The notes under the pieces are model-generated. The model saw only the letters and a program-made list of their open reading frames with translations, ran no database searches and was not told the origin of the DNA. From Puccinia triticina (lineage: Eukaryota > Basidiomycota > Pucciniomycetes > Pucciniales > Pucciniaceae): a stretch of DNA of 64,000 bases. The position numbers and the translations under genes were made by a program. Where the stretch lies: NCBI RefSeq assembly GCF_026914185.1, contig NC_070562.1:2542001-2606000 (forward strand), in the 5' to 3' direction. Of this stretch, positions 24,160-35,539 are shown one piece after another (within the stretch, counting starts at the first letter, position 1; every line of letters starts with the position of its first letter).

Positions 24160-24575
24160 GCTAGACCGCGCCCACTGCCATCACGCTCGACATCCTTGGC
24201 ACCGCTGCAACGCCGGGCTTGGTCTACGCCCGCTCTTCGTTTGCGTTGCATAACCGCCTCGCACTGTTGCTTGTCCGGCTGGCTCACCTCAAGGCGCTCA
24301 GCCACGGCCTGCCCAATTTCTCCTCCTCCGCTGCGGGCGCGCTTCGCGTGGCAGACCCCGCCCCGTCACTTGCCCGGATCCACCCTGTCTCCATTGGCTC
24401 CCTTTCCCTCGTCGCCGCTAAACTCGCAGCCCACTTCCATACCCTTGCTGCCCTCTTCGTCCCCGCACTCCCTAAGAATCACTTGTGCCTGCTGGAGAGC
24501 CTGCCGACGTCGATTGGGGGCCGAATGGGGACACTTATCTTGCACTCTTCCTTGCCGGTATTTGGTATTCCGTGA
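24160..24575 (+). other. GC-rich alanine/leucine-rich ORF, unknown
   Basis: A plus-strand frame open from about 24165 (ITLDILGTAATPGLVYARS) to the stop at 24573-24575. It is alanine and leucine rich with possible hydrophobic helices (LALLLVRLAHLKAL, SLSLVAAKLAAHF). No domain is recognised. It may belong with the fragments at 22560-23967 as one captured gene segment. Confidence 0.3.
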
Positions 24576-24778
24576 CTGCTTCTTCTTTCACCTCACACGT
24601 CTTGACACTCATTTTTCCTCCCTCCATACAGCCTTTCTTGTGACACTTCCCCCTATCCACAATATGGTATCTCACAGCTCTCCCAATTCTCTCTCTTGTT
24701 TATCATCCTTTTCATTATAATAATACAACTCGATTGAGAAATTATGACTACAGCAAGGGTTTATAATTTTTGTCTAGT

Positions 24779-27700
24779 TTATTCAGATCCTGGGTCCCCT
24801 GCATATTTGAGTGCTTCTTGGTCAAGAATTAGTTCTTCTACATGGTCTGCTAGGTTTCCAATTTCCACAATGACAGATTGACCTGTTACAAGCTTCTCCC
24901 ACGTCTGCTGAGAGTTAGTGATCAGCAAATCCCACTGTTCAATGATTTCGGTTTCCAAAGATGAATCAAGTTGGTGGTCAAGATACTTTGTGCTCCAGCG
25001 CAAAAGTTTCTTGCACTTGACGTTCCACATCATCCATAAGCGACAGAAGTTTTGTGCCAATTGACTAAAGATAGATCGTAATACTGACCGTGGAAAGTGA
25101 TTTTCCTCGCAGATTTGATTCAGCTTATATTGAAACTCGGTTGGCACATCTGTTGGGTGATTATCTAAAAAAACAAACTTCAGAATTTTTTGTAACCCAA
25201 CCCACATTTCCAGAAATGTTTCCATACCTGCTGTCAAAAATTCACCAATACGATCCATTTTTTCAGTTTTTTTGATAGCCCATTGTACAGCCTGTCTTGC
25301 CTCACAAGCTATTCGACGCAATTCATCTTGACAGTGGGTTAGCGTAAGGTAGGCCTGGATCCCTTTTTGCACATCCAAATCGATTGCCCATGGTTCATCT
25401 GGGTGGCTAAGTGCACCCATATTCCAGAAAGAATCTTCTATCCCGTAAGACTTCACTTCCTTGAGTGTTGGAGTGGCCAAGGGGGTACGAGGTGTGAAAT
25501 CCAAGTTGTAAGCTTCAGCACGATTGTTGTATGCCAGCCATTTTTTCTTCAATAAATTGACTTTGGAAGTCATCTGCTTCTTGTATCTCTCTTGCACCCG
25601 GGTTCCTATTCATGCATAGTTATCATCAAAGGAAGCAATTGATATTAATATAATAAAAAAGCATACCGGATCCGCCTTGGTCCCACTTTTTCTGCATCTC
25701 AATTACCCCAACTTTGGCTTCATATAGTTTACTTTTGCTGACTTTCAATTTGAGCAATGCTTTTGATTCCGCATCTTTGAAAGATGATTTGAACATATCA
25801 TGAGTATATATTTACAAGAGAATCTTGAAAAACCTCACCTGTTGCTCCAGGCAAGTCACAGAAATTGTCCGATCCAAGTTCAACAACAATGCTGTCAATT
25901 TCACCTTCCAAGAACCTTACAGTATCAGGGAGTTGCTCCAGCTTCTGCCGTTGAGAAGCTGTCCTATTTCTTCTTCTGGTGTCTCAAATTTGAACTAACT
26001 CATTACTAAACATATATATCAGCTAATAAAACAAACCAGGGATTCTCAAGATTGAACACCAACTTTGTATCACAAAGCTTATCCTCCAATTCCACTAGTT
26101 CTTCAATTTGTTTTACAATTTCCTTCTCACTCTGATTTTCCATAACTGAGAGCTGAATTTCTCTTTGACGGGTCCATTGCGCCTGAAAAAACTCCCTGGT
26201 ATGGCCAAAATCTGCCAGTAGACTATCCAGTACTTCAGACGCTTCTTTCTTCAATTTCTCAATATGTGTACCTCTTTCATATAGCAAGTGAACTTTTGAA
26301 AATTTTATGAGTCAGAAATATAAACTTTCTGGACGTATTTTGTGGAAAATAACTGACGTGCATACACCCGACCAACATCATTGTGATGGTGAGATTGTAT
26401 ATCAACTGCGACAAGCCTGTGGTTCTTTGTGCAATATCTGAGTTGGCGGATCAATGGTGACAAGAACGCCCAAATGCGCTCCATGCCTTCACCATCAGAC
26501 ATCCCCCAGCCATCATTCAACCTTGGGTTGTATCAAAGTTGACATTTCCACTCGTGGACGTATGCATGGAAGACACTGGTTCCAAAGCTGAGAAGATTGC
26601 GCTCAAGATGCTCAGGAAATTGTTTTCTCTGGAATTCCAATTTATTAAGTTTGCGGAGGAAGGGGGGATTTCAAAAATGTAGGAGAATGTGTTATGTACT
26701 CACCCAAATCACGCCTTTTTCAATGTTACAGCCAATATCATACAAAAATGATAGCTTTTTGGTATACTCTTCACCGTCTTTGGTATTTTCAATAATTTTA
26801 TTGATCATTGTCAATGGAAAGTAATACCTATGAATAACATTTGGTTGAGTCAATTGAATGGTAAGGCAAACCTCGAATGGACTCACCTCTCACCACTCTG
26901 TACAATATTAATAAGGTTGACAATTTGATCATGCCGGCAAGCCATTCCAAACAGGCCTGTTTCATCACACTCCTTCCACGTCTTTCCTGTGCGCACATCA
27001 TCAGCAGCAGTATGCTGCTGGGTGCATCGGTCCTGGATTGAATTGGTTTTTGCTTGAGTAAGAAAAAAAAATTAACTGATGAGAGGCGGAAGTGCTTACT
27101 GGGACTTGATCTTCAGACTCTTCATCCATTTCTTCGTTCATACATCTTTCCATCTTTTCAACCTCATCAGGTGTGACAAATATGCTCGGAGTTTTGATGC
27201 AATTGGGTATTTCAACACTTGCTTTGAGATGTCTCCAATGTTGAAAATTCCCATCCATGCAGAGTATGTAATCGGGCTCGTGCTCTTGTTTTCCTGGTAC
27301 GTGTGGTCCAAAGCACTTCGGACAAACATCGGCCAGCTTATCCATAGGACCCAGATCAAGCATCAGTTCTGAGATGCACTTCTCTCGGCGCATCATCTCC
27401 CGGTAGGCATCGACAGCAGATGATAAGGTTCTTCTCCATTCCCAAGTCTGATGAAAAGAAAAAAAAAATCCTCTGATCCAATTCAATTATATGTTTTCTG
27501 GTTTTGGATGAGATATTGTAGTACATACACTATATGACATATCGGTGTCATCGGAATTGTTTTGTACCAATATTAGGGGATTATATGCATCAAGGAACTC
27601 GTCGATTGCTTTTGAAAAAGGAGACATTGCAACGGAACTTCTCTTCCATAGAATGTGATGAAATCGAAGCAGGCGAATTGAAAACGCAGTCCGGGGGAAC

Positions 27701-28349
27701 CTTGGTGAACCACCGATATATCCCATTTGAATAAGACGCACTTGATCGGGAAAACAATTGCAAAAGCTGACTGTAACCTGTTTTTGTACTTGTTGTAGAA
27801 AAAAATTACAAATCAGAATCAGACCTGTATCAAAAAATGTTTGGCAAGAAAATGCGCTCAACTGAGGAGATCCACAAGTACAACTGGCCGGGACCGAGGT
27901 TGAGCACATTCGCATGGTGGCTTCCAGTTGTGATCCCAATTGTTTGGGTTACCCCAAGATGCTGTTTTGGATGCACACTCGTAGAAATGTAAAAACATCC
28001 CATCGTAAACTTCTTCCCACTGTTTTTCCTCCAAGAGCTTCCTTTCAATGTAGTCCTGACTTTGAAGATAGGCCTGCAACCTTTGAACACGGATGTCCAC
28101 TGCTTCGGGATCTGGTAGGCCATCAGCTTCTTGCCCTTCGTATCGATTTTCATCATCTTCAAGTCCGTACAACTGGCCCGTGTTCTCATTGTGAGGCGAG
28201 GGATTCGTTGGCTGAGGGTCCAGGGTACGAATGAACTGCTGAGATCCTAGTTCAACATCTTGTAGAAATGCACGTCCTTGAGCCGTTTGTGGTTTTTTGC
28301 GCCTGCGCTGGTTTTTCCCTCCTTCCCCTTCAAATCCTCTCATGTTCAC
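24779..28349 (-). CDS. KDZ-family transposase with CxC1-like N-terminal domain
   Basis: The predicted transposase belongs to the Kyakuja-Dileera-Zisupton class of fungal DNA transposons. The N-terminal exon (28349-about 27860; MRGFEGEGGKNQRRRKK) leads into the CxC1-like cysteine region (about 28000-27860, CASKTASWGN...WKPPCECAQP) and FCNCFPDQVRLIQMGYIGG (about 27760). The RNase-H-fold core follows: CPKCFGP...YILCMDGNFQHWRH (about 27320-27230), DETGLFGMACRHDQIVNL (about 26970), RYYFPLTMI...LYDIGCNIEKG (about 26830-26700), and WGMSDGEGMERIWAFLSPLIRQLRY (about 26510-26430). These supply the expected acidic residues. A long coiled-coil-like C terminus ends at 24779. Roughly eight short introns are required. 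I saw no stop within the conserved blocks, so the gene may be intact. Confidence 0.85.
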
Positions 28350-28600
28350 GAGTCAATACCTGCTTCACCTTAATCACATACAAATCTGTCAGCAATAAAT
28401 AAATCCAAAATTCTGTAAGCATTAAAATGAGAATGTATACGCACTGTTCAACACAAAGTTCTGGGTTGCCGCGTGATGAAATCGAATGATCTTGTTGGTG
28501 GTGATGTTTAAAAAATTTGCGCAACATTGGCGTACATAATATAAAGCAATAATCAATGACATAGGCATACATTCAAAACTGTCTAACCACATACCTGTCT

Positions 28601-28741
28601 ATGCGCATCAACTGCCAAGATGCATATACCATAGGCTCATGAGGGCTTCCTTTCTCCCCAGGCTGGTGGGTTCCATACGGGTGTACATCATACATAATTT
28701 CACAATACATCACATGCATCTTGGGAAACACCACCTTTGAA
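28601..28741 (-). other. Candidate upstream exon
   Basis: The minus strand reads FPKMHVMYCEIMYDV, then GTHQPGEKGSPHEPMVY and ASWQLMRIDR, and ends at an AG/GTATGTGG donor (28600-28593). It looks like a real exon and lies about 250 bp upstream of the KDZ start. Either the KDZ gene begins farther upstream or this is a separate small gene. No function is recognised. Confidence 0.4.
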
Positions 28742-28744
28742 ATT

Positions 28745-29600
28745 AAATCAGACTGCCATGAAAAATCTAGAATCCTCAGCCAGTTGAATATAAAAACCTG
28801 TCTAATAATTCAGCATCCTAAAATTTAGCCAGTCAGCCCATCTGAACTTGACAGGCTGAGCCTACACTTACCCAAAAAACCAACATAGGAACAGAAATAT
28901 AGAAAAACTGTTCTTGAATCAGTTTGGCACAATTTGTTACAATAATTATTTATATTCTAGATTCTCATAAATCTAAAATCTCTTTCTTCAATTGCTTAAG
29001 CAATTTTTTTCATGAAATCATGAAGCACATTTTTGTTTTGCTGGCAGCTGTAATTTTATTATTTTTGTACCCTGAAACCTCTCAGCAAAGAATGTTCCAT
29101 TGAATTCATAAATAAAGAAAAGTATCTTTTGCATTTTTCCATTTTTCAAAAGCACAATGGTGCTCCTTCAGAAAACACCACTCCATAACTTGAACATACA
29201 AATGTATTATTGCTCCCATTAAATCAGGATTGAAATCATGTGGAAATATATATTTTTGGATGAATTATTTATATAAAGACATCTTCTTCATAGACTTCCC
29301 AACTTAATGCTGATACTTGTAGATGTCACCTGAAATCAACTGGCAAACCATGTAAATCAGCTATCATCCATAGCTTTTGGTGATTTCAGAAAAATTAAGA
29401 GACAAAAAATGATGCATTTACTCCGCAGATGAAAATTATTCACCCCACTCACACGCCACGTGTGACAAAATCAAGCCTTTTGGTGCGGACCCTGACTTCC
29501 CTAGCAAAATTACCAGTGAGATGCCCTTGCGCAATATCCCGGTGGATAGCAAGCAACACCCGACAAACTTGTCAGGCTCGTTGACTGCCTCTTGAGGTTT
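28745..29600. other. AT-rich region between KDZ and TET/JBP genes; no gene seen
   Basis: Long A/T-rich stretch (28750-29440) without coding character, becoming mixed after 29440. It may contain the promoters of the two divergent element genes. No terminal repeat of a KDZ element was identified. Confidence 0.45.
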
Positions 29601-29602
29601 GC

Positions 29603-30140
29603 TTGACCCCGTTGAACTCTCCTACCAATAAATTAGGGCCTATGAGGCCTTGTAGCCCTGGGCAGGTAATCCCGCCGCACCCCTCGAGCAAATACCACGC
29701 GATGGATTGTTGTCTCGTTGGCTTTAAACCCCTCGTCCAAGACACCCCCACCTCTTCGGAAGAAGATTCTACCCAGTTTCTAGGGCCCTGTAAGGTGAAA
29801 GCTAAGGAAGTTGTGCTGTGTGCCCTATTTTACAAGCGCTCAGATGTCGTTGTCAACTCCGAAATGTAAAGCCAAAATGTGCTAGCCTGCAGCGGAAACC
29901 ACATTCAAATTCACGTTTTGATGATGAGATTTTGATCAGCGAGATAGAATATGCTCCTTCAGGCCACCAAGCAGGGGGGCAAGCAATCCCAGTCATTCAA
30001 ATACCCGATAAATTTCAGTGCTCAGGGCCAAAGCCAAGCTTCCCCAGCGAAGGAAACCGACGCAAAGATCCAACTTGAGCCGCATTGCATGTATCAAGAG
30101 ACAGGGTGGATTGAGGGGTCTAGAACCACGCCGCAGTAAT
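29603..30140 (+). other. Possible 5' exons of the oxygenase gene
   Basis: An open frame from 29603 to 29869 (GFKPLVQDTPTSSEED...KAKEVVLCALFYKRSDVV) has coding-like composition, and a GTAAGG donor-like site lies at about 29791. The downstream stretch to 30140 is open in other frames. It could be the 5' part of the plus-strand gene at 31037 or an independent fragment. Confidence 0.25.
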
Positions 30141-30289
30141 CCAAACCCTAACATCAACCGGACAGATTTTCACCCATCCTGCTGAAACCGGATACACCAG
30201 CAGTCCCCCGCTAGTGAAGCCTCACCCCGAACGTTACTGACCGTTGTGTACTTCCACCCTCCCCCTCAAATCAGTCACAAACATCTCAA

Positions 30290-30935
30290 TCGATTGTTTG
30301 GACGGCGAGTATTGTTTGGAAAACAGGTATGTCAGCTGATCGCTTCTGTACCAACTGCTTGTGCTTATCACTTTATTTTTTATCCTTTTCCCTGCCCCGA
30401 ATTAGTCAGCATCATCTCATCAATCAACAGGTCGGCGGATCAATCGCCTGGACACCGGTCGGCCAGCGAATATCATTTGGACATCTGGTATGTCAGCTGA
30501 TTGCTTCAGTAACGACCGCATAGGAGTATTTCTTTATATCTTGATCCATGCCCCGAATCAGTCAGAATTATCGTTATTGATTGTTAGGACGATCAATCGT
30601 TTGGACGGTGGATCAATCACTCGCACGCCAGGTATTTCACATCTCTTCACCAATTTTTCTCGCTCATTATCACACTCATCTCGCTTCTGTGTATTGTCAT
30701 CCCCTCCCAGAATCACTTGCAATCACCAACCGGTACCTTGACTCAATTGTGGGGTTAACAGATCAACCACTTAGACTGCTGGTATGTCTTACCCCCCACC
30801 TTACATCTTCTTTACTGTTTGATCAGTCTCATCTGATTGCCATGCATCTGCCATCGCTCCACCATCTAGTCAGCATCACCAATACCTTGGATCAATCGTT
30901 TGGACATTGAAATCCTGCCTTTTTATCCTGTCGCT
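30290..30935 (+). repeat. Degenerate tandem array with splice-like junctions
   Basis: About four units of 140-160 bp each begin near a GGTATGTCAGCTGAT-type donor-like sequence (30327, 30486, about 30630, 30781) and contain CCCCGAAT.AGTCAG and 'GGATCAATCGTTTGGAC'. In the first two units a pyrimidine-rich stretch and an AG precede a short block such as VGGSIAWTPVGQRISFGHL. The array lies just upstream of the TET/JBP gene and may be transcribed as part of its leader. Confidence 0.5.
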
Positions 30936-31989
30936 CTTTCAGGCTTGGGGCTTCATATTGTTCCTAGCAATTACAAGATTGTTACTACTGTCATCAGGTG
31001 ATCCCGATCTGCTTAAGAACTTGGTTGGGACATTTGATGATGGAAAATAACAAGAATGTGCCGCCAAAGAACTTTATGAAGTCTCGGGCCCGAAAGAAGC
31101 GTCGGTTAAATGACCGGCACTCAATTGTTTCACTCGACATCATCGCTACCAGCTTCGATGGTCAGCGTATTATATGGTCAATGCAACAGTGTATAAAGCG
31201 CCACCTCTATCCCGAGATTAATGCCAAGAACAAGTCCCCGCCACGCAAACCGACTGCAAAAGAACTCGCTCATGCTCATGCAATTGTCGACGACTTTATT
31301 CCTTTCACTCATGGGAAAGTTATCTTAATTGACAGAGATGCCGGTAAAGTTGTTCCTGCAATAGATTTCATATGGTTTTCTTTCTACTTATGGAAAATTT
31401 CTTTTGATCAACAAAAATCCAGGGCAAGTTGTTGCTGTAATAGAGTTCATACCAATTTCTGAGCTCACTGCCACCGAGAAGGCGGAAATAAATCGCATTA
31501 CAACTTTCCTTCACAAGTGGAAGAAGTTTGTCTATCCAATTGCAGCGGGACGTGGATGGGGTGGTAGGATGTGGGGTGTAGTATGAAGGCTCTGGAACTT
31601 TTTGGACGTTATATAAAGTTGCGTGCGGCTCGGTCGTTTGGGCGTGAATACTTTCAACTCGCCATCCAATCCCAACTCGTTTCCAGAATTCTTGGCCGGA
31701 TGTTTAAAAGCATGGGTAATATTCCATTTGAGTCAAACCGGGAGCTGATGGAAAAGCATGGCATTCCATCCTTTGCATCTGGCAAATTCAACGATTGTCT
31801 TTCCGAGTTTGACTGCGCCCCACACATTACATTTACGACAAACGGATTCTACAATCAGCCTCACTGCAACAAAGGTGATGCATCAGATTACGCTTTTGCG
31901 CTCTTTGTGCCAGTCAAAACGTCTGATGGTACACTCGCTGACCCCTCAACGGAGGCTGGAGCTTCTGGTGGCCGATTTGTCTTCCCTGA

Positions 31990-32944
31990 TGTGGTGGCCC
32001 CTCTCGTGGCCAGCTATTCAGGAGCATCACCGCCGCCAGCAGGATCATCAAGACTCAAGTTTATTTTCACTTCCCAAGACTCAATTTCCACGCTGGGGTG
32101 GACAGAAATCCGTCATTGGGTCCCGCGACTCAATGAAAGTTGATTAGGTAATCCGTCATTGGGTCCCGCGACTCAATGAAAGTTGATTAGGTAATCCGAC
32201 ATTGGGTCTTGCGACTCAATGAAAGTTATGGTGCAGTCCCGACTCCCCAGGCCTCAAGATCTCTTCTCATCACATTTCCACCTTCAACTGGCTCCCCTAT
32301 CTCTCCTTTTCCTTCTGTCCATTTTCCCATCTCCCTTCCTTCTCAGTTCCCCATGCCTCTTCAGCTTTCTTGGTTCTGTTTTTCTCTTTCCTCTTTTTAT
32401 TTTCCTCCCTCTGGTTCTTTTCTTCCTGACTCATCACACTGTGTTTTCCTTAATTTTCTCTTGTGTTGTTTCCTTTCTTCTTTTTTATCTTGTTTGTTGT
32501 GAGTGTGTGCGCGTGTAGCGCGCGCAGGATGTGATGAAATGTATGTGACATGTCGCCCGGAGTCCAAGTTCAGCTCGAACTTGGATGATGGGTGGCCATG
32601 GCATTCTGATCTCCGGAATACGGACCATCACTGAGCTTATAGATCCTATCTTCAGAGTTTCAACTTACGGGCTCCGCCCGCCGATCATCCTTCATCAGAG
32701 TTTTCCGGATCTTTTTCCTTCCTCTTCCTTAAGATCACATCTCCCTTCCCCTCAAACAAAACAACCGCCGCCAAGGATCCAAACCCCCGGCGAACTTCTC
32801 AAAACCACCCAAAACCCAATAGCTATCCCTGATCCCCCCCATTTTCAGCGCTCATCACCACGGACCACCCAGCCACGAGGGCAGCCTAAACAGCACCCAT
32901 CCCCTCACACGACTGCCTCCGCTTGTACGGACAGGAGTCTCTCA
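31990..32944 (+). repeat. LTR-like repeat, copy 2, inserted in the oxygenase gene
   Basis: Homologous to 3341-4138 in direct orientation (shared start TGTGGTG, pyrimidine tract, GTGTGCGCG region, CCGCCGCCAAGGATCCAA, GGGCAG). It is longer because it carries three tandem 43-bp units (32107-32226). It interrupts the oxygenase between FPD and YKCYI. Ends are approximate and no clear target duplication was found. Confidence 0.62.
32107..32226 (+). repeat. 43-bp tandem repeat, about 2.7 copies
   Basis: Units contain 'ATTGGGTC', 'GCGACTCAATGAAAGTT' and, between units, 'GATTAGGTAATCCG'. The third copy is truncated and diverged. Present only in copy 2 of the LTR-like repeat. Confidence 0.75.
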
Positions 32945-33154
32945 CCAATTACAAATGTTATATTGCTTTCCAGCCACAAACTGTGGTTAAGTTACTTTGG
33001 ACTGCGAATCAATGCACACACTGCACTCTTCCCGGATTCGAACCAAAAGGATTTACTCGCATGGGAATGTCGCTCCAAATTACAAAAAAAGCTATGAATA
33101 TATGTAGTGCAATCAAGACTGGATTAATATATTTACGAAAAATGTATTGAGAGA

Positions 33155-33582
33155 AGCAGAAGCTCTACTTTGGTGGGCATCAAAACTACATGGGAAAACC
33201 TGCCAAGTGACTCTGGTAAGTATTTTGATTTTTCAATGTTATTGGTGACTTCATTTAGATTATTGATGAATGTTATTCCACTTCTATTTGATTCAGAGTT
33301 TTGATGTCTCATTTTCCTTGCTCGATTTCAGCATGCCAATCATCCTCTTCCAGCAAATGAATTATTCTCTTTTAGCTTCCTGGTAACTCTCTATCCATGT
33401 TGACTTGCTTTTAAACTTGCTTTCCATCCTCTTCAAACTTCCCTCCAGTATTCACATGATTGTTTTTTTCCTTATCTGATTCTCCATTAAACTTCGACAG
33501 AAAACCTGATTCTTAAGTTACAAGCCTAATTCTAAAAGAGAGTATACTTTCTGATGGATACATGTTGATATGAGGAAAAAAA
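33155..33582. other. No gene seen
   Basis: AT-rich sequence after the oxygenase stop. No coding or repeat structure stands out. Confidence 0.4.
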
Positions 33583-34560
33583 GCTGAGAGAGCTGACTAG
33601 GCTGGCTGAGCTGAATGAGCTGAGATACCAGGTTGGAGTGAGCTGTTGGGGCTGTTTTTTTCATTAAAAAAGGGAAAAATGATTGGAGGAGCCTACAAGA
33701 GCTGAGGGAGCTGGCCAAGTTGGCCTTTTATGTGCCTGAGCTGAGTGAGCTGATATTTTAGGCGGGGCACAGTGAGCTGACAGAGCTGGCTTTATTGAAC
33801 CTGGCTGAGCTGAGTGAGCTGAGAATTGAGGATGGATGTGATGAGCAGACAGAGCTAATTTTTTCCAGCTTGTTTCAAAAAAGGAAATAATGATTGGAGA
33901 GGGCTGTCAGAGCTGAGGGAGCTGGCAGAGCTGACCTTGTACCTGGCTGAGCTGCATGAGCTGATATTATAGGTGGTGTGTTGGGAGCTGGAAGAGCTGG
34001 CTGTCTTGAACCTGGCTGAGCTGAGGAGCTGAGAATTGAGGCTGGATGTGATGAGCTGACAGAGCTGATTTTTTCCAGCTGGTTTCAAACAAGGAAATAA
34101 TGATTGGAGAGGGCTGTCAGAGCTGAGGGAGCTGGCAGAGCTGACATTTTACCTGGCTGAGCTGCATGAGCTGATATTATAGGTGGTGTGTTGGGAGCTG
34201 GAAGAGCTGGCTGTCTTGAACCTGGCTGAGCTGAGGAGCTGAGAATTGAGGATGGATGTGATGAGCTGACAGAGCTGATTTTTTCCAGCTGGTTTCAAAC
34301 AAGGAAATAATGATTGGAGAGGGCTGTCAGAGCTGAGGGAGCTGGCAGAGCTGACCTTGTACCTGGCTGAGCTGCATGAGCTGATATTATAGGTGGTGTG
34401 TTGGGAGCTGAAAGAGCTGGCTGTCTTGAACCTGGCTGAGCTGAGTGAGCTGAGAATTGAGGATGGATGTGATGAGCTGACAGAGCTGATTTTTTCCAGC
34501 TGGTTTCAAACAAGGAAATAATGATTGGAGTGGGCTGGAATAGCTGAGTGCGCTGAGGGA
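33583..34560. repeat. 210-bp satellite made of GAGCTG words
   Basis: The landmark TTTTCCAGCT recurs at 33861, 34071, 34281 and 34492, giving a period of 210-211 bp over about 4.5 units. Each unit is itself a string of GAGCTG, GAGCTGA and GGAGCTGG words spaced about 8-12 bp apart, plus AAGGAAATAATGATTGG. Central units are nearly identical, outer ones diverged. No gene is present. Confidence 0.9.
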
Positions 34561-34827
34561 GCTGGCAGAAAGGCCTGGCTTTCTTGCAACTTTCTGAGCT
34601 GAAACTTTGGTGATCAGAGTAGTAACCTTTTGAATTCCTACAAAAAAAACTATATATAATATCAATTGCATAAATAAAAGATCAATCTCATGTTTTCTCA
34701 CCAAGCTCTGCTAATCATTTATTCTGCTACACTAGATCCAGTAAATAATTCTTGGGATTTAATCACAAGATTACTAAAAACTGTCAATTTAATTTGAATA
34801 GGCTAGGCTGGCATTTTGATGGTTATA

Positions 34828-35389
34828 CTAAGCAGAAGTGTGAGCTTGTTTTACTATTTTGAAGTGGCCATTCTTTATGTCATCTAGCCAAAGTTCTCGG
34901 TTCTCATTTAACATACATTCTAGTCCAATTTCAAGGTTTTTGGAATTGAGCTGAGAACCTTCTAACTGCAAAATTTGGAGATCGGGATGTTTGGTACGGA
35001 TATATTCTGCTGGGTCCTTACGCATTGGGAATTTGGCCTTGACACGCCCAAGTGCTGTAGCTATGAAGAATGAGAATAAAAAGATATGTTCATCAAATTG
35101 GCCATCACTTCAACAGACAAACAGTTGAAACAAAAAACCCACCAAACAATTTGTTCAGTTCTACTCAAAGCTGTGAGCGAACCTCATCCAAATGTTTTCG
35201 TTTCTTATTTGAGGGTTGATTTGTATCAGAGCATTCTTCCACAACTGCTTGAACAGCCCGTCCATGACTATACGCTTCAAAGGTCTCTTTGGATTTCCAG
35301 TTCTTCTTGGCAACCAAAAGCCAATATGGGTCGTTGCTTAACTCCTTGCAGAAGCTACCTAATCCTGCGCTTCGTGTTCCTGCTAACAT
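34828..35389 (-). CDS. Unknown gene, two visible exons
   Basis: The minus strand reads LAGTRSAGLGSFCKEL, then YWLLVAKKNWKSKETFEAY and KKRKHLDEV in an upstream exon (35389-about 35165), then FPMRKDPAEYIRTKHPDLQI and ENRELWLDDIKNGHF in a downstream exon (about 35057-34828, stop included). The basic KKRK could be a nuclear signal. I do not recognise the family. The 5' end is unclear; the TIR element at 35540 begins 150 bp upstream. It may be a gene of the local mobile element. Confidence 0.4.
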
Positions 35390-35539
35390 GTAAAAAGTTA
35401 AGTTATAAACGTTTTCAACCGTGAAAATCTGCTTTGGAAGTGTGAATAGTTAGTACAACAGTTTATAAATGGAGTATTGGTGGCTAACTACAGACCTCAG
35501 AGCTGAGACGAATTATTTGATTGAGCGCTTGTGGAGGTT

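Larger units (their letters stand above)
31037..33150 (+). pseudogene. TET/JBP-like 2OG-Fe(II) oxygenase gene, disrupted
   Basis: TET/JBP enzymes oxidise methylated bases using Fe(II) and 2-oxoglutarate. An intron (donor after 31343, acceptor before 31423) joins ILIDRDA to GQVVAVIEFIPIS, which continues with FLHKWKKFVYPI and GRMWG. Near 31580 a frameshift moves to MKALELFGRYIKLRAARSF. The core reads HITFTTNGFYNQPHCNKGDA, YAFALFVPV and GGRFVFPD (to 31989). The rest of the core, YKCYIAFQPQTVVKLLW, CTHCTLPG (distal His at 33019-33021) and RMGMSLQI, resumes at about 32945 and ends at 33150. The gap is an LTR-like insertion. The first iron-binding motif reads H-C-N (31862-31870) where the family has HxD. 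Disruption, frameshift and ligand change all indicate an inactive copy. Confidence 0.78.
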
